Origin: an uncultured Bacteroidota bacterium
GTDB taxonomy: Bacteria > Bacteroidota > Bacteroidia > AKYH767-A > JABDAW01
Assembly (NCBI GenBank): GCA_903844645.1
Contig: CAIMUP010000025.1
Location: forward strand, 1 to 48,842
Direction of reading: 5' to 3'
DNA: 48,842 nt
Shown here: one piece after another, positions 7,168-16,777 of the stretch
How positions within the stretch are numbered: the first letter of the stretch is position 1
Layout: each line of letters opens with the position of its first letter
Notes under the pieces: model-generated
Seen by the model: the letters and a program-made list of their open reading frames with translations, nothing else
Database searches by the model: none
What the model was told of the DNA's origin: nothing
Translations under genes and position numbers: made by a program

Positions 7168-9555
7168 ATGAAAAACTCTAACAAAAACTTAATGCTTGTA
7201 CTTGCGTTATTGCTGATGACGCAGGTTACTACAAACGCTCAATCTCAATTATGGGGATTGACTAACAATGGTGGTCATCAGTTCGGGACAATTTTCAGCA
7301 TTGCCCCTGGAGCTACGACCTTGTCGAACCAAATTGATTTGCCAGGTAATGCCGGACAAAGCTCCAACCTCCTGAATTTAGTTCAGGGTAGCGATGGAGG
7401 TCTCTACGGGATGACCCCTGGAGGCGGCGTTTGGGGAAATGGAATCATCTTCAGGTACGATCCTGCCACAGATGCCTACATTGAAAAGATTAACCTGAAC
7501 AGCACGACCGGAGATTTGCCCACAGGGTCCTTGGTAAAAGGAACAGATGGTAAGTTCTACGGAATGACCGGCTCTGGCGGCGCAAACGGAGTAGGTGTTA
7601 TCTTTCAGTACGATGCTGTGAGTAATACTTTCAACAAACTGTACGACTTTGAAGATGCTACCGGCAGCCAGCCACAAGGGTCGCTGATACAAGCAGTCAA
7701 CGGGAAGCTCTATGGCATGACACAACAAGGGGGATATTACAGCAGCGGAGTATTATTTTCATTAGATATAGCCACTATTACGTATACCGATTTGTTTGAC
7801 TTTAATGGTACCGACGGAACATTTCCGGTAGGGAATTTAATGCAAGCCAGCGATGGTAATTTATACGGAATGACCAATGGAGGCGGCGCAGATCCCGATG
7901 GATATTTGAATTTTGAACAAGGGTTCGGCGTGCTCTTCCAATATGATATCATCAATAGCCAATATACGAAGAAGATTGATTTGGCAATTGCTACTGGCAA
8001 ATGGCCCACAGGTTCTTTGTTTCAGGCAAGCGATGGTTTTATCTACGGAATGACGAATTATGGAGGACCATTGAATTCTCCTGGTTATGATAATGGAGGA
8101 CAAGGCTATGGAGTAATGTTTAAATATGACTTTAATGCAAACACCTATACCGATATATTTAATTTTAATTCTACAGATGGCAGTAATCCTTATGGAGCTT
8201 TTATCCAAGCTTTGGATGGGAATCTTTATGCCATGACAAATTCAGGTGGAATCAATAATCTGGGAACTATCTTTAAATATGATTTCACCAATGCGGTCTA
8301 TACCAAAAAGGTTGATTTAACGACTGATGGCGGGTCGTTGCCACAAGGCTCCTTGATGCAAACCAGCGATGGCAAGTTTTATGGTTTTACCAATCATGGA
8401 GGAAATGTGTTCTCGGCAGTTTTGTTTCAATACGATGCCGGAACAAATAGTTATGTCTCGAAAAAACAAATATCCTATAGCGAAGGAAGCCGTCCATCAG
8501 GCTCTTTTATTCAGGCCACCGATGGTAAATTGTATGGCTTAACTTCCAGTGGAGGAGCTTTTGGTAATGGTGTTTTATTCCAGTTTGATCCTGTAACGCA
8601 TACCTACACCGATGAAGTTGATTTATTAGATCCTACAGGAGATACCCCTTTCGGTTCATTGGTTCAGGCATCGGATGGTTATCTTTATGGAATGAATAAT
8701 TATGGAGGAGCTAATTTAGCAGGTGTTATTTTCAGATACGATCCTGTTTCGCATGATTATACGGATTTATATGATTTATCCGATGCTTCAGGGGATTTCC
8801 CTTACGGAAACTTGATACAAGGCACAGATGGAAAGCTTTATGGAATGGCATTAGGGGGAGGACAAGCAGGAGAAGGAGTCATTTTCAGATTCGACCCCAC
8901 GACAAGCGCCTTATCTACTGCCGTTGATTTATCAGATGAAATAGGGAGTTTTCCTACTGGCTCCTTGGTTCAAGCATCCAATGGAATGATGTATGGAATG
9001 ACCAGTTCCGGTGGAACAAATAGCGCAGGAGGTATCTTCCTGTTTAATCCAACAAATAATACTTACAACCTATTGGTAAGTTTAGAAGATGCTACTGGAG
9101 ATTTTCCTACCGGTTCTATGATTCAAGGAACAGATGGAAATCTTTATGGATTAACAGGTTCAGGTGGTCTTTATGGATTTGGAGTTCTTTTCAAATATCA
9201 TATCTCATCAAATGCTTATACCGAGTTGATAGATTTGACAGATGCCACTGGTAGTTATCCCGGAGGTTCTTTAATTCAGGCATTGAATGGAAAGATTTAT
9301 GGAACTACTTCATCTGGCGGTGCAAATGGTGCAGGCGTTGTATTTCAATATGACCCTTCCACAAACACCTATTCCGATATGTATAATTTTAATTACTTGG
9401 ATGGATACAATCCTTTATTCGGAAATTTAATTGAAATATGTACCCCTCCGGATGCACCGATTCTTTCAGCGAGTGTTAATCCTATTTGCCCTGGTTCGAG
9501 CACTACTTTAAGTATAAATGGTAATCTTAATAGTGCAACAAGTTGGCAATGGTAA
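7168..9555 (+). CDS. N-terminal segment: TIGR03803-like repeat protein
   Basis: About 795 residues. ATG 7168 is preferred over the in-frame ATG at 7144 because it starts a normal signal peptide (MKNSNKNLMLVLALLLM ... TTNAQ). From about residue 50 there are roughly fourteen repeats of about 50 residues with the core G-S-L-x-Q-A-x-D-G-x-L-Y-G-M-T-x-x-G-G followed by G-V-x-F-x-Y-D, matching the Gloeo/Verruco repeat type (TIGR03803), likely a beta-propeller or solenoid. The frame stops at a TAA inside the first Ig-like linker, so the product would lack the T9SS sorting domain and probably be stranded in the periplasm. Confidence 0.85.
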   Translation: MKNSNKNLMLVLALLLMTQVTTNAQSQLWGLTNNGGHQFGTIFSIAPGATTLSNQIDLPGNAGQSSNLLNLVQGSDGGLYGMTPGGGVWGNGIIFRYDPATDAYIEKINLNSTTGDLPTGSLVKGTDGKFYGMTGSGGANGVGVIFQYDAVSNTFNKLYDFEDATGSQPQGSLIQAVNGKLYGMTQQGGYYSSGVLFSLDIATITYTDLFDFNGTDGTFPVGNLMQASDGNLYGMTNGGGADPDGYLNFEQGFGVLFQYDIINSQYTKKIDLAIATGKWPTGSLFQASDGFIYGMTNYGGPLNSPGYDNGGQGYGVMFKYDFNANTYTDIFNFNSTDGSNPYGAFIQALDGNLYAMTNSGGINNLGTIFKYDFTNAVYTKKVDLTTDGGSLPQGSLMQTSDGKFYGFTNHGGNVFSAVLFQYDAGTNSYVSKKQISYSEGSRPSGSFIQATDGKLYGLTSSGGAFGNGVLFQFDPVTHTYTDEVDLLDPTGDTPFGSLVQASDGYLYGMNNYGGANLAGVIFRYDPVSHDYTDLYDLSDASGDFPYGNLIQGTDGKLYGMALGGGQAGEGVIFRFDPTTSALSTAVDLSDEIGSFPTGSLVQASNGMMYGMTSSGGTNSAGGIFLFNPTNNTYNLLVSLEDATGDFPTGSMIQGTDGNLYGLTGSGGLYGFGVLFKYHISSNAYTELIDLTDATGSYPGGSLIQALNGKIYGTTSSGGANGAGVVFQYDPSTNTYSDMYNFNYLDGYNPLFGNLIEICTPPDAPILSASVNPICPGSSTTLSINGNLNSATSWQW

Positions 9556-11367
9556 ACCGGAAGTTGCGGTGTCACATCAGTAGGAAGTGGAGCTACCATT
9601 TCAGTTACTCCAAATTCAACAACGACCTATTATGTAAGAGCCGAGGGCTCGTGTGTTTCAACAAATACCTGCGCGTCAATTACCGTAACTGTAAGAGCAA
9701 ATGCTACGCCTACTATTTTCGGCAATAATTCATTTTGTTCTGGAAGTTCAGAAGTATTAAGTGTTTCTGGATATACTTCATCGGTTTGGAGCGATGCTTC
9801 TGCTAATTCATCTTTGACCATCAATACTGATGGAACATACTTCGTTACTGTAACCGACAACAATGGTTGCACAGGAACGGCGAGTAAAACAGTATCCACA
9901 AATTCATTACCTACAGCAAATGTTACCGGAACTTGTACAGCATGCTCGTCAGTTAGTCTAACGGCAAGCGGTGGAACATCCTATTCATGGAGTGGTGGAA
10001 ATAACGCTACCTCTGCAACAAATAGCTTTAATACAAGCGGAGCATATACAGTAACCGTTACCAATAACAATGGATGTACAGGAACTACAAGCAGAAATGT
10101 AACAGTGAATCCATTGCCTGTAGCTGCGATAGCAGGGAATGCTTCTTCTTGTTCTTCTTTGACACTTACTGCATCTGGTGGAAGTACGTATGTCTGGAGT
10201 GGTGGAAGTAACACCTCCTCCGCTTCAAATACAATTACTGCAAGCGGAACATATACCGTTTCGGCTACCAATGCAAATGGTTGTGTCGGGACTGCAAGTC
10301 AGGCAATAACGATTTACTCATTACCAACTGTAAGTATTAATAGTATTGGAGCGGTTTGTGCAAGCAACGGTAATGTTACCTTATCGGGTTCGCCTGCTGG
10401 GGGAACATACAGTGGCAATGGTGTTACTGGTTCTTCTTTCAATCCCGCTTCTGCCGGTCCTGGAGCTTCAACAATCAATTATTCCTATACCGATAGTCAT
10501 GGTTGTTCAGCAAGTGCTTCTACTTCTGTAACGGTGAATGCAAATCCTACTCCTCAAATTACATCTGGTGTTAGTTCTATTTGTTCAGGGACGAATGCGA
10601 TACTTCAAGTGGCATCCATCTATACTTCTTATATATGGAATAGTAATCCCGTAAATCATACCAATGCTATATCTGTTTATGATAGTGGAAACTTTGTGAT
10701 AACAGTAACCAATGCTGCCGGATGTAGCGGTACTGCAATGCAACATATAGCCGTGATACCTTCTCCTACAGCATTTATCTCTACCTCTAACGGCTCGTCT
10801 ATCTGTTCTGGAAAGACAGATACCTTAGATGCTGGTCATTTCGATGTGTATGTATGGAGCAATGGTTCTAATAACGAATACCTGTATGCTACCACTACCG
10901 GAACATACTCCGTTACGATAACCGATGTGGATGGCTGTACTGGTGTCGCTTCTAAAGCAATTACTGTGAATGCCAATCCTAACCCTACTATTACTGCCAG
11001 TGGTACTACCACTTTCTGTACTGGCGGCAGCGTGAACCTATGTTCCGGGCAGGCATATACCAATTACAATTGGGGTGCTAATGGTGCCGGTTCTTGTATA
11101 ACTGTTAGCAATGCCGGAACTTATACCTTGACTGTAACTAACAGCAATGGCTGTATCGGATCGGCTACGCAGAGCGTAACGGTGAATACCAAACCTACCG
11201 CTACGGTTACAGCTTCGACTAATGTTACCTGTACCGGATCTACCAATGGTACTGTTACCGCATTGGCATCGGGGGGGGGAATACGCCATATACCTATTTA
11301 TGGAATACCAGCCCTGCCAAAACTACTGCTGCCATTACTACGCTTGCCGCAGGAACTTATACCCTGA
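9556..11367 (+). CDS. Middle segment: Ig/PKD-like repeats, separated by stop and frameshift
   Basis: This continues the previous frame immediately after the TAA. The first usable start codon is the TTG at 9814, so independent expression is doubtful. It encodes serial Ig/PKD-like modules of about 85 residues, with recurrent C-x-G-x-S-x-x-L-x-A, Y-x-W-S, G-x-Y-x-V-T-V-T-N-x-N-G-C-x-G and ITVNP-type linkers, as in Bacteroidota adhesins. The final residues after the G9 tract (from about 11281 to 11367) are out-of-frame sequence. No signal peptide. Confidence 0.7.
   Translation, partial: TGSCGVTSVGSGATISVTPNSTTTYYVRAEGSCVSTNTCASITVTVRANATPTIFGNNSFCSGSSEVLSVSGYTSSVWSDASANSSLTINTDGTYFVTVTDNNGCTGTASKTVSTNSLPTANVTGTCTACSSVSLTASGGTSYSWSGGNNATSATNSFNTSGAYTVTVTNNNGCTGTTSRNVTVNPLPVAAIAGNASSCSSLTLTASGGSTYVWSGGSNTSSASNTITASGTYTVSATNANGCVGTASQAITIYSLPTVSINSIGAVCASNGNVTLSGSPAGGTYSGNGVTGSSFNPASAGPGASTINYSYTDSHGCSASASTSVTVNANPTPQITSGVSSICSGTNAILQVASIYTSYIWNSNPVNHTNAISVYDSGNFVITVTNAAGCSGTAMQHIAVIPSPTAFISTSNGSSICSGKTDTLDAGHFDVYVWSNGSNNEYLYATTTGTYSVTITDVDGCTGVASKAITVNANPNPTITASGTTTFCTGGSVNLCSGQAYTNYNWGANGAGSCITVSNAGTYTLTVTNSNGCIGSATQSVTVNTKPTATVTASTNVTCTGSTNGTVTALASGGGIRHIPIYGIPALPKLLLPLLRLPQELIP
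11271..11279 (+). other. G9 homopolymer tract at a frameshift
   Basis: Nine consecutive G lie in codons TCG GGG GGG GGA. One extra G would give S-G-G-G-N-T-P-Y-T-Y-L-W-N, the usual SprB/Ig repeat text, and join this frame to the one ending at 12944. Confidence 0.9.
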
Positions 11368-12944
11368 CCGTAACAGCATCTACGGGATGCACTGGAACAG
11401 TATCAAAAGTAATTACTACTACTGCCGATGTTACCCCGCCCACGATTGCGACCAATGCAAATGCTACCGCAAATACCAGTGCCGGTAGCAGTACCGCGAC
11501 AGTGAATCTAACTACCCCTACTACTTCGGATAATTGTGGCGTAGCCTCCGTTACCAAGAACCATGCTTCTGCCTTATATCCGGTGGGTGCTACGATCGTT
11601 ATCTGGACCGTTACTGACAATGCCGGCAATACCGCAACTTCCTCTCAAACCGTAACCGTTACGGACAATCAAGCTCCTACTATCACTACCAATACTACCT
11701 TCACCGCAAATACCGCCGCTGGCTTAGCGTATGCTGTCATTACCCTGACTCCCCCTACCGGAACAGATAACAACGGCACGCCTACCATTACCAAGAACCA
11801 CGCGTCTACACAGTACCCTGTTGGGAATACGGTGGTGATCTGGACGGCTACCGATGCCAGTGGTAACACCGCGACCTCCTCCCAAACCGTTACCGTTACG
11901 GATAACGAAGCTCCCGTGGCTATTGCGAAGAATATCTCTGTAACATTAAGCGGTGGTCATGCAACTATTACCCCTGCTTCAGTGGATAACGGTAGCCACG
12001 ACAATGTCGGTATTACTTCGCAGACTGTGTCTCCGAGTTCGTTTGGATGTAACAACATCGGGGCAAATACCGTGAAACTGACCTGTACCGATGCCCATGG
12101 AAATACCGCAACGGTGAACTGTACCGTAACCGTTATCGGGGCGGTGCCTACTCGTACCATTACTTGTACGCCATCCAATAATACCTACACAGGCGGCGAT
12201 TGCAGTAAGATATATCTCGGATACGGACCCCAAACGATTACCCTGAATGGTACTTGCGGTGGCGGTACTTCCTTCACCCATTCATGGTGCGGCGGCAGTG
12301 GCTTGAGTGCTACTAACTGCCAGTATCCTACATTCACTGGTTCTTCGGAATGCCACCCGACATTCACCGTTACGACGACGAACAACTATGGCTGTACTTC
12401 TACTTCCAGTCAGGATATTTGCGTGAAGGATGCGCGTGATCATTACCATAATAACAAGGTCATCGTGTGCCATCACAACTACCGCCATTCTAGTAGCCAT
12501 TCCTCTTATTCATGCAATTCCAGCGACATTCCTTCGCATATTTGCAGCAATTCAGGTAGCCATAGCGACGACAATCATGGCGACCATCAACCTGACCATT
12601 TAGGTTCGCATTATCATCAGGATTGTGATGACCAAGGTGGCGATGACGACGACGATAGGAAGGCAGCCAGCTTCACCGATGCACAGGCAGCAGCGCATGA
12701 TCTGGAATTATTCCCGAACCCATCGAGCACGACCTCGACCATCTATTTCGATGCCAAGGCAGATGAGGCGTATATCCTCAACTTCACCGACAATACCGGT
12801 CGGATCGTGAAATCTATCCATGGAAGCAGCATCGCAGGAGAGAATCACCTGACGGTAGATGTCAACAATCTTTCCCAAGGATTCTACCTCGTTTCCCTAC
12901 AAAAGGACGATGGAATTTATAAAACCAAGTTGATCAGAGAATAG
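11280..12944 (+). CDS. C-terminal segment: HYR-like repeats, His/Asp-rich tail and T9SS domain
   Basis: The frame is open from 11280; the first start codon in it is the GTG at 11502. Two HYR-like modules follow (PPTIATNANATAN..., then APTITTNTTFTAN..., each with VASVTKNHAS / PTITKNHAS and a VIWT-x-T-D-x-x-G-N-T-A-T-S-S-Q-T-V-T-V-T-D end), then a third partial one. A segment rich in His, Ser and Asp (12424-12660) precedes the T9SS type A domain (LFPNPSSTTSTIYF ... GFYLVSLQKDDGIYKTKLIRE). It is the missing tail of the upstream segments. Alone it lacks a signal peptide and should not be exported. Confidence 0.8.
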   Translation, partial: NTPYTYLWNTSPAKTTAAITTLAAGTYTLTVTASTGCTGTVSKVITTTADVTPPTIATNANATANTSAGSSTATVNLTTPTTSDNCGVASVTKNHASALYPVGATIVIWTVTDNAGNTATSSQTVTVTDNQAPTITTNTTFTANTAAGLAYAVITLTPPTGTDNNGTPTITKNHASTQYPVGNTVVIWTATDASGNTATSSQTVTVTDNEAPVAIAKNISVTLSGGHATITPASVDNGSHDNVGITSQTVSPSSFGCNNIGANTVKLTCTDAHGNTATVNCTVTVIGAVPTRTITCTPSNNTYTGGDCSKIYLGYGPQTITLNGTCGGGTSFTHSWCGGSGLSATNCQYPTFTGSSECHPTFTVTTTNNYGCTSTSSQDICVKDARDHYHNNKVIVCHHNYRHSSSHSSYSCNSSDIPSHICSNSGSHSDDNHGDHQPDHLGSHYHQDCDDQGGDDDDDRKAASFTDAQAAAHDLELFPNPSSTTSTIYFDAKADEAYILNFTDNTGRIVKSIHGSSIAGENHLTVDVNNLSQGFYLVSLQKDDGIYKTKLIRE

Positions 12945-12970
12945 GACTTCGCTATTCTACAAAACAAAAT

Positions 12971-13003
12971 TGCCCCCGTCATTCAGTTGACGGGGGCTTT
13001 TTT
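12971..13003 (+). terminator. Rho-independent terminator after the giant T9SS gene
   Basis: GCCCCCGTC (12972-12980) pairs perfectly with GACGGGGGC (12989-12997) and is followed by six T. It lies 27 nt after the stop codon at 12944. Confidence 0.92.
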
Positions 13004-13063
13004 GATTTATAAGGTAGAATGGAATTGGTTAATCAGACCTCTTCCATCTGGTTTTTCTTCCAC

Positions 13064-13290
13064 GGGAAGCTGCTCCCATGATAAGGGGAGTCACTCCCAT
13101 TATACGGGGAATCATTCCCATTATACGGGGAATCGCTCCCATTATACGGGGAATCATTCTCATTATACGGGGAATCGCTCCCATTATACGGGGAATCGCT
13201 CCCATTATACGGGGAGTCATTCCCATTATACGGGGAGTCATTCCCAACATACGGGGAGTCGCTCCGATGTATCGGGGAGTCGCTCCCCGA
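13064..13290. repeat. 21-bp tandem repeat array C, 11 units
   Basis: Units start at 13064, 13085 and then every 21 bp to 13274. The dyad core is GGGGAATCATTCCC, with variants GGGGAGTCACTCCC, GGGGAATCGCTCCC and GGGGAGTCGCTCCCC; the spacer is CATTATAC. The array lies in the convergent gap between the giant protein gene and gldG. Confidence 0.97.
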
Positions 13291-13503
13291 CACTCTTTTT
13301 TGGAAAACCAAGGCACTTTCCTCCCTAAAAAATAGAAATATTAACCATTTCAACTTCAGCCCGACGGTTTAGGGAAAAGGGGAAAAAAGGAATTATCGGA
13401 GGGAAGGGAAGAAAAACTGGAAGTTTATTTGCGGCATCATGCCTGACGGGAGGGTTTTTAGGATTTAGGATTAAGATTTTGGATACGGCAACAACCTTAA
13501 ACC

Positions 13504-15204
13504 TCAAACCCTCCCATACTTCCTTCTCCGCATGTAATTCCTGATCACGCCGAAGAAAATAATGAATAACGAGGGGAGAATGAGGTTGATCAGTTGCCAT
13601 TTGATGCGTTCGGCATCGGCTTTGTTTTTATCTAACAGGCGCAGCTTTAATTCCTTGGACCGGACGGTTATCAAGCCCGAATCATCGCAGAGGAAATCAA
13701 CGGCATTGAGGATAAAATCGCGGTTGCCATACGTCTGCTTCGTGCCCACATCGTACCCCAGCGGAATGATAGAGCCCTTCTGCTTGCCGACATGGTTCCG
13801 AACCACGTCGCCATCGCTCACCACAAGCATCTTCGTTGCCACGCCCTTCGCTTTGAAATCAATGGCAGAATCGGTCGCGATGGTATTGGGAATTCTATTC
13901 CTGTAATTCGAGGTGAATTCCCCCTCCAGAAGGACGGCAAGCGGCTTGTATCGGTCGGTATATTGCTTCATATCGGGCTTCTGCCGCATGATGTTTAAGC
14001 TAATCAGGACGGGGGTGAACAGCACCTTCGAGAACTCGGAAGAGGCAAGCAAAACAGTCTTCGTAATGCCCACCGCCTTCACGGTATCTATCGTGCTCGC
14101 GAACTCGAACTTCACGCCGTTCAGATTATTCACAATCGGATGATTAATGACCGGGAAGGAGAGGGGAAAGTAATACCAGGGCAGCATCTCCGTCTTGTCT
14201 CGCGTACCGATACGCCCCGTAATAATCGGGATCGGCGCACAGCTAATATCCTGAATCAAGGATGGGTTAATCTTCACGCCGTATCGGAATAACATATCCT
14301 CCAGGTTTAGGTTCAGGTCTATCGACAAGGTCTTGGGTTTACCATTGAGGCTATCCATCGTCGCGTGCATCCTGTCGAGAAACCAGAGCACCTTGCCGCC
14401 CTTCATGATGTATTGGTCAATCACGAATTTGTCACGTTCATCCATCGCGGTATCGGGCTTCGCAATGATGATGGCTTTATACTCCCTCAAACTATTGACC
14501 TTGCCGTTAATCGTTTTCCGTTCCACGGTGTAGAAATCTTCGAGGTTACGCGTAATATCGTAAGTCGCGATGGTATCCAATTCCCCATGCCCTTCGATGA
14601 ATGCGATCTTCGGTTTGGTATTGATGGTAACTTGTTTGATAGCCTTCGCGAACTGGTATTCCAATGCCTCGATGGAGTTATTGAGCATCTCCTCGGGGGT
14701 AGCAATGATGCGAGTTTGCAATATTTGCACGGGGAACTTCCTCGTATTGGATTTATAGGTAAATAAGGCGGCAGGGAATATGCGCTGCACTACTTTACTA
14801 CCCTTGTCGCTGGAGTTCAGATCGGTAGGGTGCAAGCCATCTTCCATCAATTGCTGGTGGAGTTTGTCGCGTTCTTTGGCATCGGGGTTGGCATTAGGGT
14901 TGATGAATTCGTACTGCAAGTTATCGCCGCTGTATGCACGGAATTCATCGAGCATTTCCTTGGCTGAATTACGCAATCTTTTGAATGCCGCAGGGAATTC
15001 ACCATCAAGATAGATGCGAACATAAACCACATCATCCAACTTCTTCAACAAGTCTTTGGTAGCTGGGGAAAGGGTGTATCGCTTCTCGGAAGTCAAATCG
15101 AAACGAGTGAAGACAAACGTGGAGATGATATTCATGAACACCACAATCCCCAAACTCAAGAACAATTGGAGAATATCCTGACGGCGGCTACTGCGTTTCT
15201 TCAT
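13504..15204 (-). CDS. gldG: Gliding-motility ABC transporter auxiliary protein GldG
   Basis: A 566-residue protein of the ABC_transp_aux/GldG type. An N-terminal membrane anchor (LSLGIVVFMNIISTFVF, about residues 15-31) precedes FDLTSEKRYTLSPATKDLLKKLDD, the family's signature start. A long periplasmic domain includes IAFIEGHGELD, and a C-terminal membrane helix (LILPSLFIIFFGVI) is followed by a basic tail YMRRRKYGR. The start ATG at 15204 overlaps the gldF stop as TAATG, and is preferred over upstream in-frame starts. GldG works with GldF and GldA, which is not seen in this window. In Flavobacterium it is needed for gliding, though not in all T9SS bacteria. Confidence 0.93.
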   Translation of the reverse strand: MKKRSSRRQDILQLFLSLGIVVFMNIISTFVFTRFDLTSEKRYTLSPATKDLLKKLDDVVYVRIYLDGEFPAAFKRLRNSAKEMLDEFRAYSGDNLQYEFINPNANPDAKERDKLHQQLMEDGLHPTDLNSSDKGSKVVQRIFPAALFTYKSNTRKFPVQILQTRIIATPEEMLNNSIEALEYQFAKAIKQVTINTKPKIAFIEGHGELDTIATYDITRNLEDFYTVERKTINGKVNSLREYKAIIIAKPDTAMDERDKFVIDQYIMKGGKVLWFLDRMHATMDSLNGKPKTLSIDLNLNLEDMLFRYGVKINPSLIQDISCAPIPIITGRIGTRDKTEMLPWYYFPLSFPVINHPIVNNLNGVKFEFASTIDTVKAVGITKTVLLASSEFSKVLFTPVLISLNIMRQKPDMKQYTDRYKPLAVLLEGEFTSNYRNRIPNTIATDSAIDFKAKGVATKMLVVSDGDVVRNHVGKQKGSIIPLGYDVGTKQTYGNRDFILNAVDFLCDDSGLITVRSKELKLRLLDKNKADAERIKWQLINLILPSLFIIFFGVIRNYMRRRKYGRV

Positions 15205-15935
15205 TACCATTTTCTGCTTTGTAATACCGTCTTGGTGCATAATATAAAGAAGGCGACAAGCGTCATGAAGTAAACCAAATCCCGAGTATCAAGCACTCCC
15301 CGCGACATCGAAAGATAATGTGCTTTGATACCGATTTGCTGAATGATGTTGTCTGCTCTGCCGAATAATTCAAACGAACCGAGGAAATCAAATCCTATAA
15401 AAAAGAAGCCGCAGAGGAACAAGGCGATGATGAACGAAATAATCTGATTATCGGTAACGGCGGATGCAAATATCCCAATCGCAACGAAGCCTGCCCCGAG
15501 AAATAACAAGCCGATATAAGAACCCCACATCCCTCCGGTATCAATATCTACAGGCGGTTTGGCGAGGGCTTTGACAGTGAAATAATAAATCAAAGTAGGA
15601 ATCAACGAGAATAAAACCAAAAGCAATCCCGCAAAATATTTCGCGAAGATAATCTGCAAATCGCTCAACGGGCGGGTGAATAAGAGCTCAATAGTTCCCT
15701 TATTCTTTTCCTCTGCGAAGGACCGCATGGTGATTGCAGGTATCAGGAATAAATAAAACATCGGAGCCACAAAAAACAAGCTGTCGAAGTTTGCATAACC
15801 ATTATCCAAAACATTGTATTCGGTAGAGAAAACCCATATTAGCAAACCAATACTCAACAAGAAAACGAGAATAACCACATAGCCTATCAAAGAATTAAAA
15901 AAACTCCCGATTTCCTTTTTCAACAGCGCAAACAT
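15204..15935 (-). CDS. gldF: Gliding-motility ABC transporter permease GldF
   Basis: A 243-residue ABC-2 permease with about six membrane helices. The N-terminus MFALLKKEIGSFFNSLIGYVV and the segments FLIPAITMRSFAEEKNKGTIELLFTRPLSD and QIIFAKYFAGLLLVLFSLIPTL are highly typical of GldF. The ATG at 15935 is chosen; the TTG at 15938 would add one residue. It is co-translated with gldG through a TAATG overlap. The ATPase GldA must be encoded elsewhere, as is usual. Confidence 0.93.
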   Translation of the reverse strand: MFALLKKEIGSFFNSLIGYVVILVFLLSIGLLIWVFSTEYNVLDNGYANFDSLFFVAPMFYLFLIPAITMRSFAEEKNKGTIELLFTRPLSDLQIIFAKYFAGLLLVLFSLIPTLIYYFTVKALAKPPVDIDTGGMWGSYIGLLFLGAGFVAIGIFASAVTDNQIISFIIALFLCGFFFIGFDFLGSFELFGRADNIIQQIGIKAHYLSMSRGVLDTRDLVYFMTLVAFFILCTKTVLQSRKW

Positions 15936-16027
15936 CAATCAATTTTATTTACAGGTTTCATGGCTGCAATTTTACACAATCTCTCGGAATTGCCCACCCG
16001 CCTTTCCTTCATTTCATTAAATAAGAT

Positions 16028-16035
16028 TATTTTTG
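16028..16035 (+). promoter_or_regulatory. -7 promoter box (TATTTTTG) of the 16058 gene
   Basis: TATTTTTG matches TAnnTTTG and lies 22 nt before the ATG at 16058. No perfect TTTG was found 19-21 nt upstream; TTTC at 16003-16006 is the nearest. Confidence 0.5.
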
Positions 16036-16057
16036 CCGCACAAAATTTTAATGCCCG

Positions 16058-16567
16058 ATGGAAATAATCCCCCAAGAAACGATTGATATTATTGATGACT
16101 TCATCAACCACCTTAGCCCCGAACAGTTCCTCGAATTCGGCGAGCGGTACTTAGGCAAGTACGAGCATTTGGATGGTATTATTAACGCAGCTGCCGAAGA
16201 ACTCAAGAATCCCGATGCCAAAGAATTGATGGCTCGCCTGCATGTCATGACCTTGAAATGTTTCGATTATTATGCCATCGAATTGCCCGCAATTCCCTTA
16301 ACCATTGCCCAGTCAGAGATGATGAAATGGGGTTCCCACATCAGCAAAATAAACCCCAATTTCCCCGACAAAGCCAAGCTCTCCCTCTTAAGAAAATCCG
16401 TTACCCAGAGGCACCTCGCGGACTATATTTTCAATCATATTTTTGAAATACCAGAGAACCTCGCCCTATTCAAAAAGTCTGAAATACTACCCTCCGTCGT
16501 CGTTTTTTATTTAACACTCAATGTCTTCCACAATTATGTCGAATCGGTCTTGCCGAAAGAAGAGTAG
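16058..16567 (+). CDS. Conserved-looking hypothetical cytoplasmic protein
   Basis: I do not recognise a family. The product has 169 residues, no signal peptide and no membrane segment, and is predicted mostly helical (DDFINHLSPEQFLEFGERYL, AAAEELKNPDAKELMARLHV). A -7 box sits just upstream, base use matches its neighbours, and codon choice looks normal. It stands alone: the next plus-strand gene is 714 bp downstream across array D. A regulatory or scaffold role cannot be supported. Confidence 0.7.
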   Translation: MEIIPQETIDIIDDFINHLSPEQFLEFGERYLGKYEHLDGIINAAAEELKNPDAKELMARLHVMTLKCFDYYAIELPAIPLTIAQSEMMKWGSHISKINPNFPDKAKLSLLRKSVTQRHLADYIFNHIFEIPENLALFKKSEILPSVVVFYLTLNVFHNYVESVLPKEE

Positions 16568-16727
16568 GCGTATTTCTGTTCATTAAATCAAACGGTACAA
16601 GTTATAATTCATAATTCTCTCCCTCATCATCTTGTTGCTGCTCCCAAGGGGGTCGCAATCACAAAACGATGAAAAATGATTCATGCAATCGCTCAAATCT
16701 CCACATTCCAGTCAGGTTTTTGAAAGT

Positions 16728-16777
16728 CCCGACAGGTATTAAATAATAGGAATTCCTATTCTCAAAACCTGTCGGGA
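16728..16777. repeat. Nested palindromic element (REP-like)
   Basis: Outer arms CCCGACAGGT (16728-16737) and ACCTGTCGGG (16768-16777) are perfect reverse complements. Between them lies a perfect 16-bp palindrome AATAGGAATTCCTATT (16745-16760). A partial CCTTTC-type copy (AGAAAAATCTTTCGGG) follows. It belongs with the CCTG(A/T)CAGG element at 22918-22942. It is intergenic and could be a transcript-end hairpin for the gene at 16058. Confidence 0.75.

Larger units (their letters stand above)
7168..12944 (+). pseudogene. Giant T9SS surface protein, interrupted twice (whole locus)
   Basis: Three consecutive frames reconstruct one protein of about 1,925 residues: signal peptide, TIGR03803-like repeats, Ig/PKD-like repeats, HYR-like repeats, a His/Asp-rich segment and a type A T9SS domain. 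Two lesions interrupt it. One is an in-frame TAA at 9553-9555 where the repeat pattern expects tyrosine (WQW-stop-TGSCG versus the usual WQWYTGSCG). The other is a run of nine G at 11271-11279, where ten would keep the frame. Downstream frames remain open and well conserved, so the lesions are recent, or are sequencing errors, or the G tract is a phase-variation switch. Confidence 0.75.
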
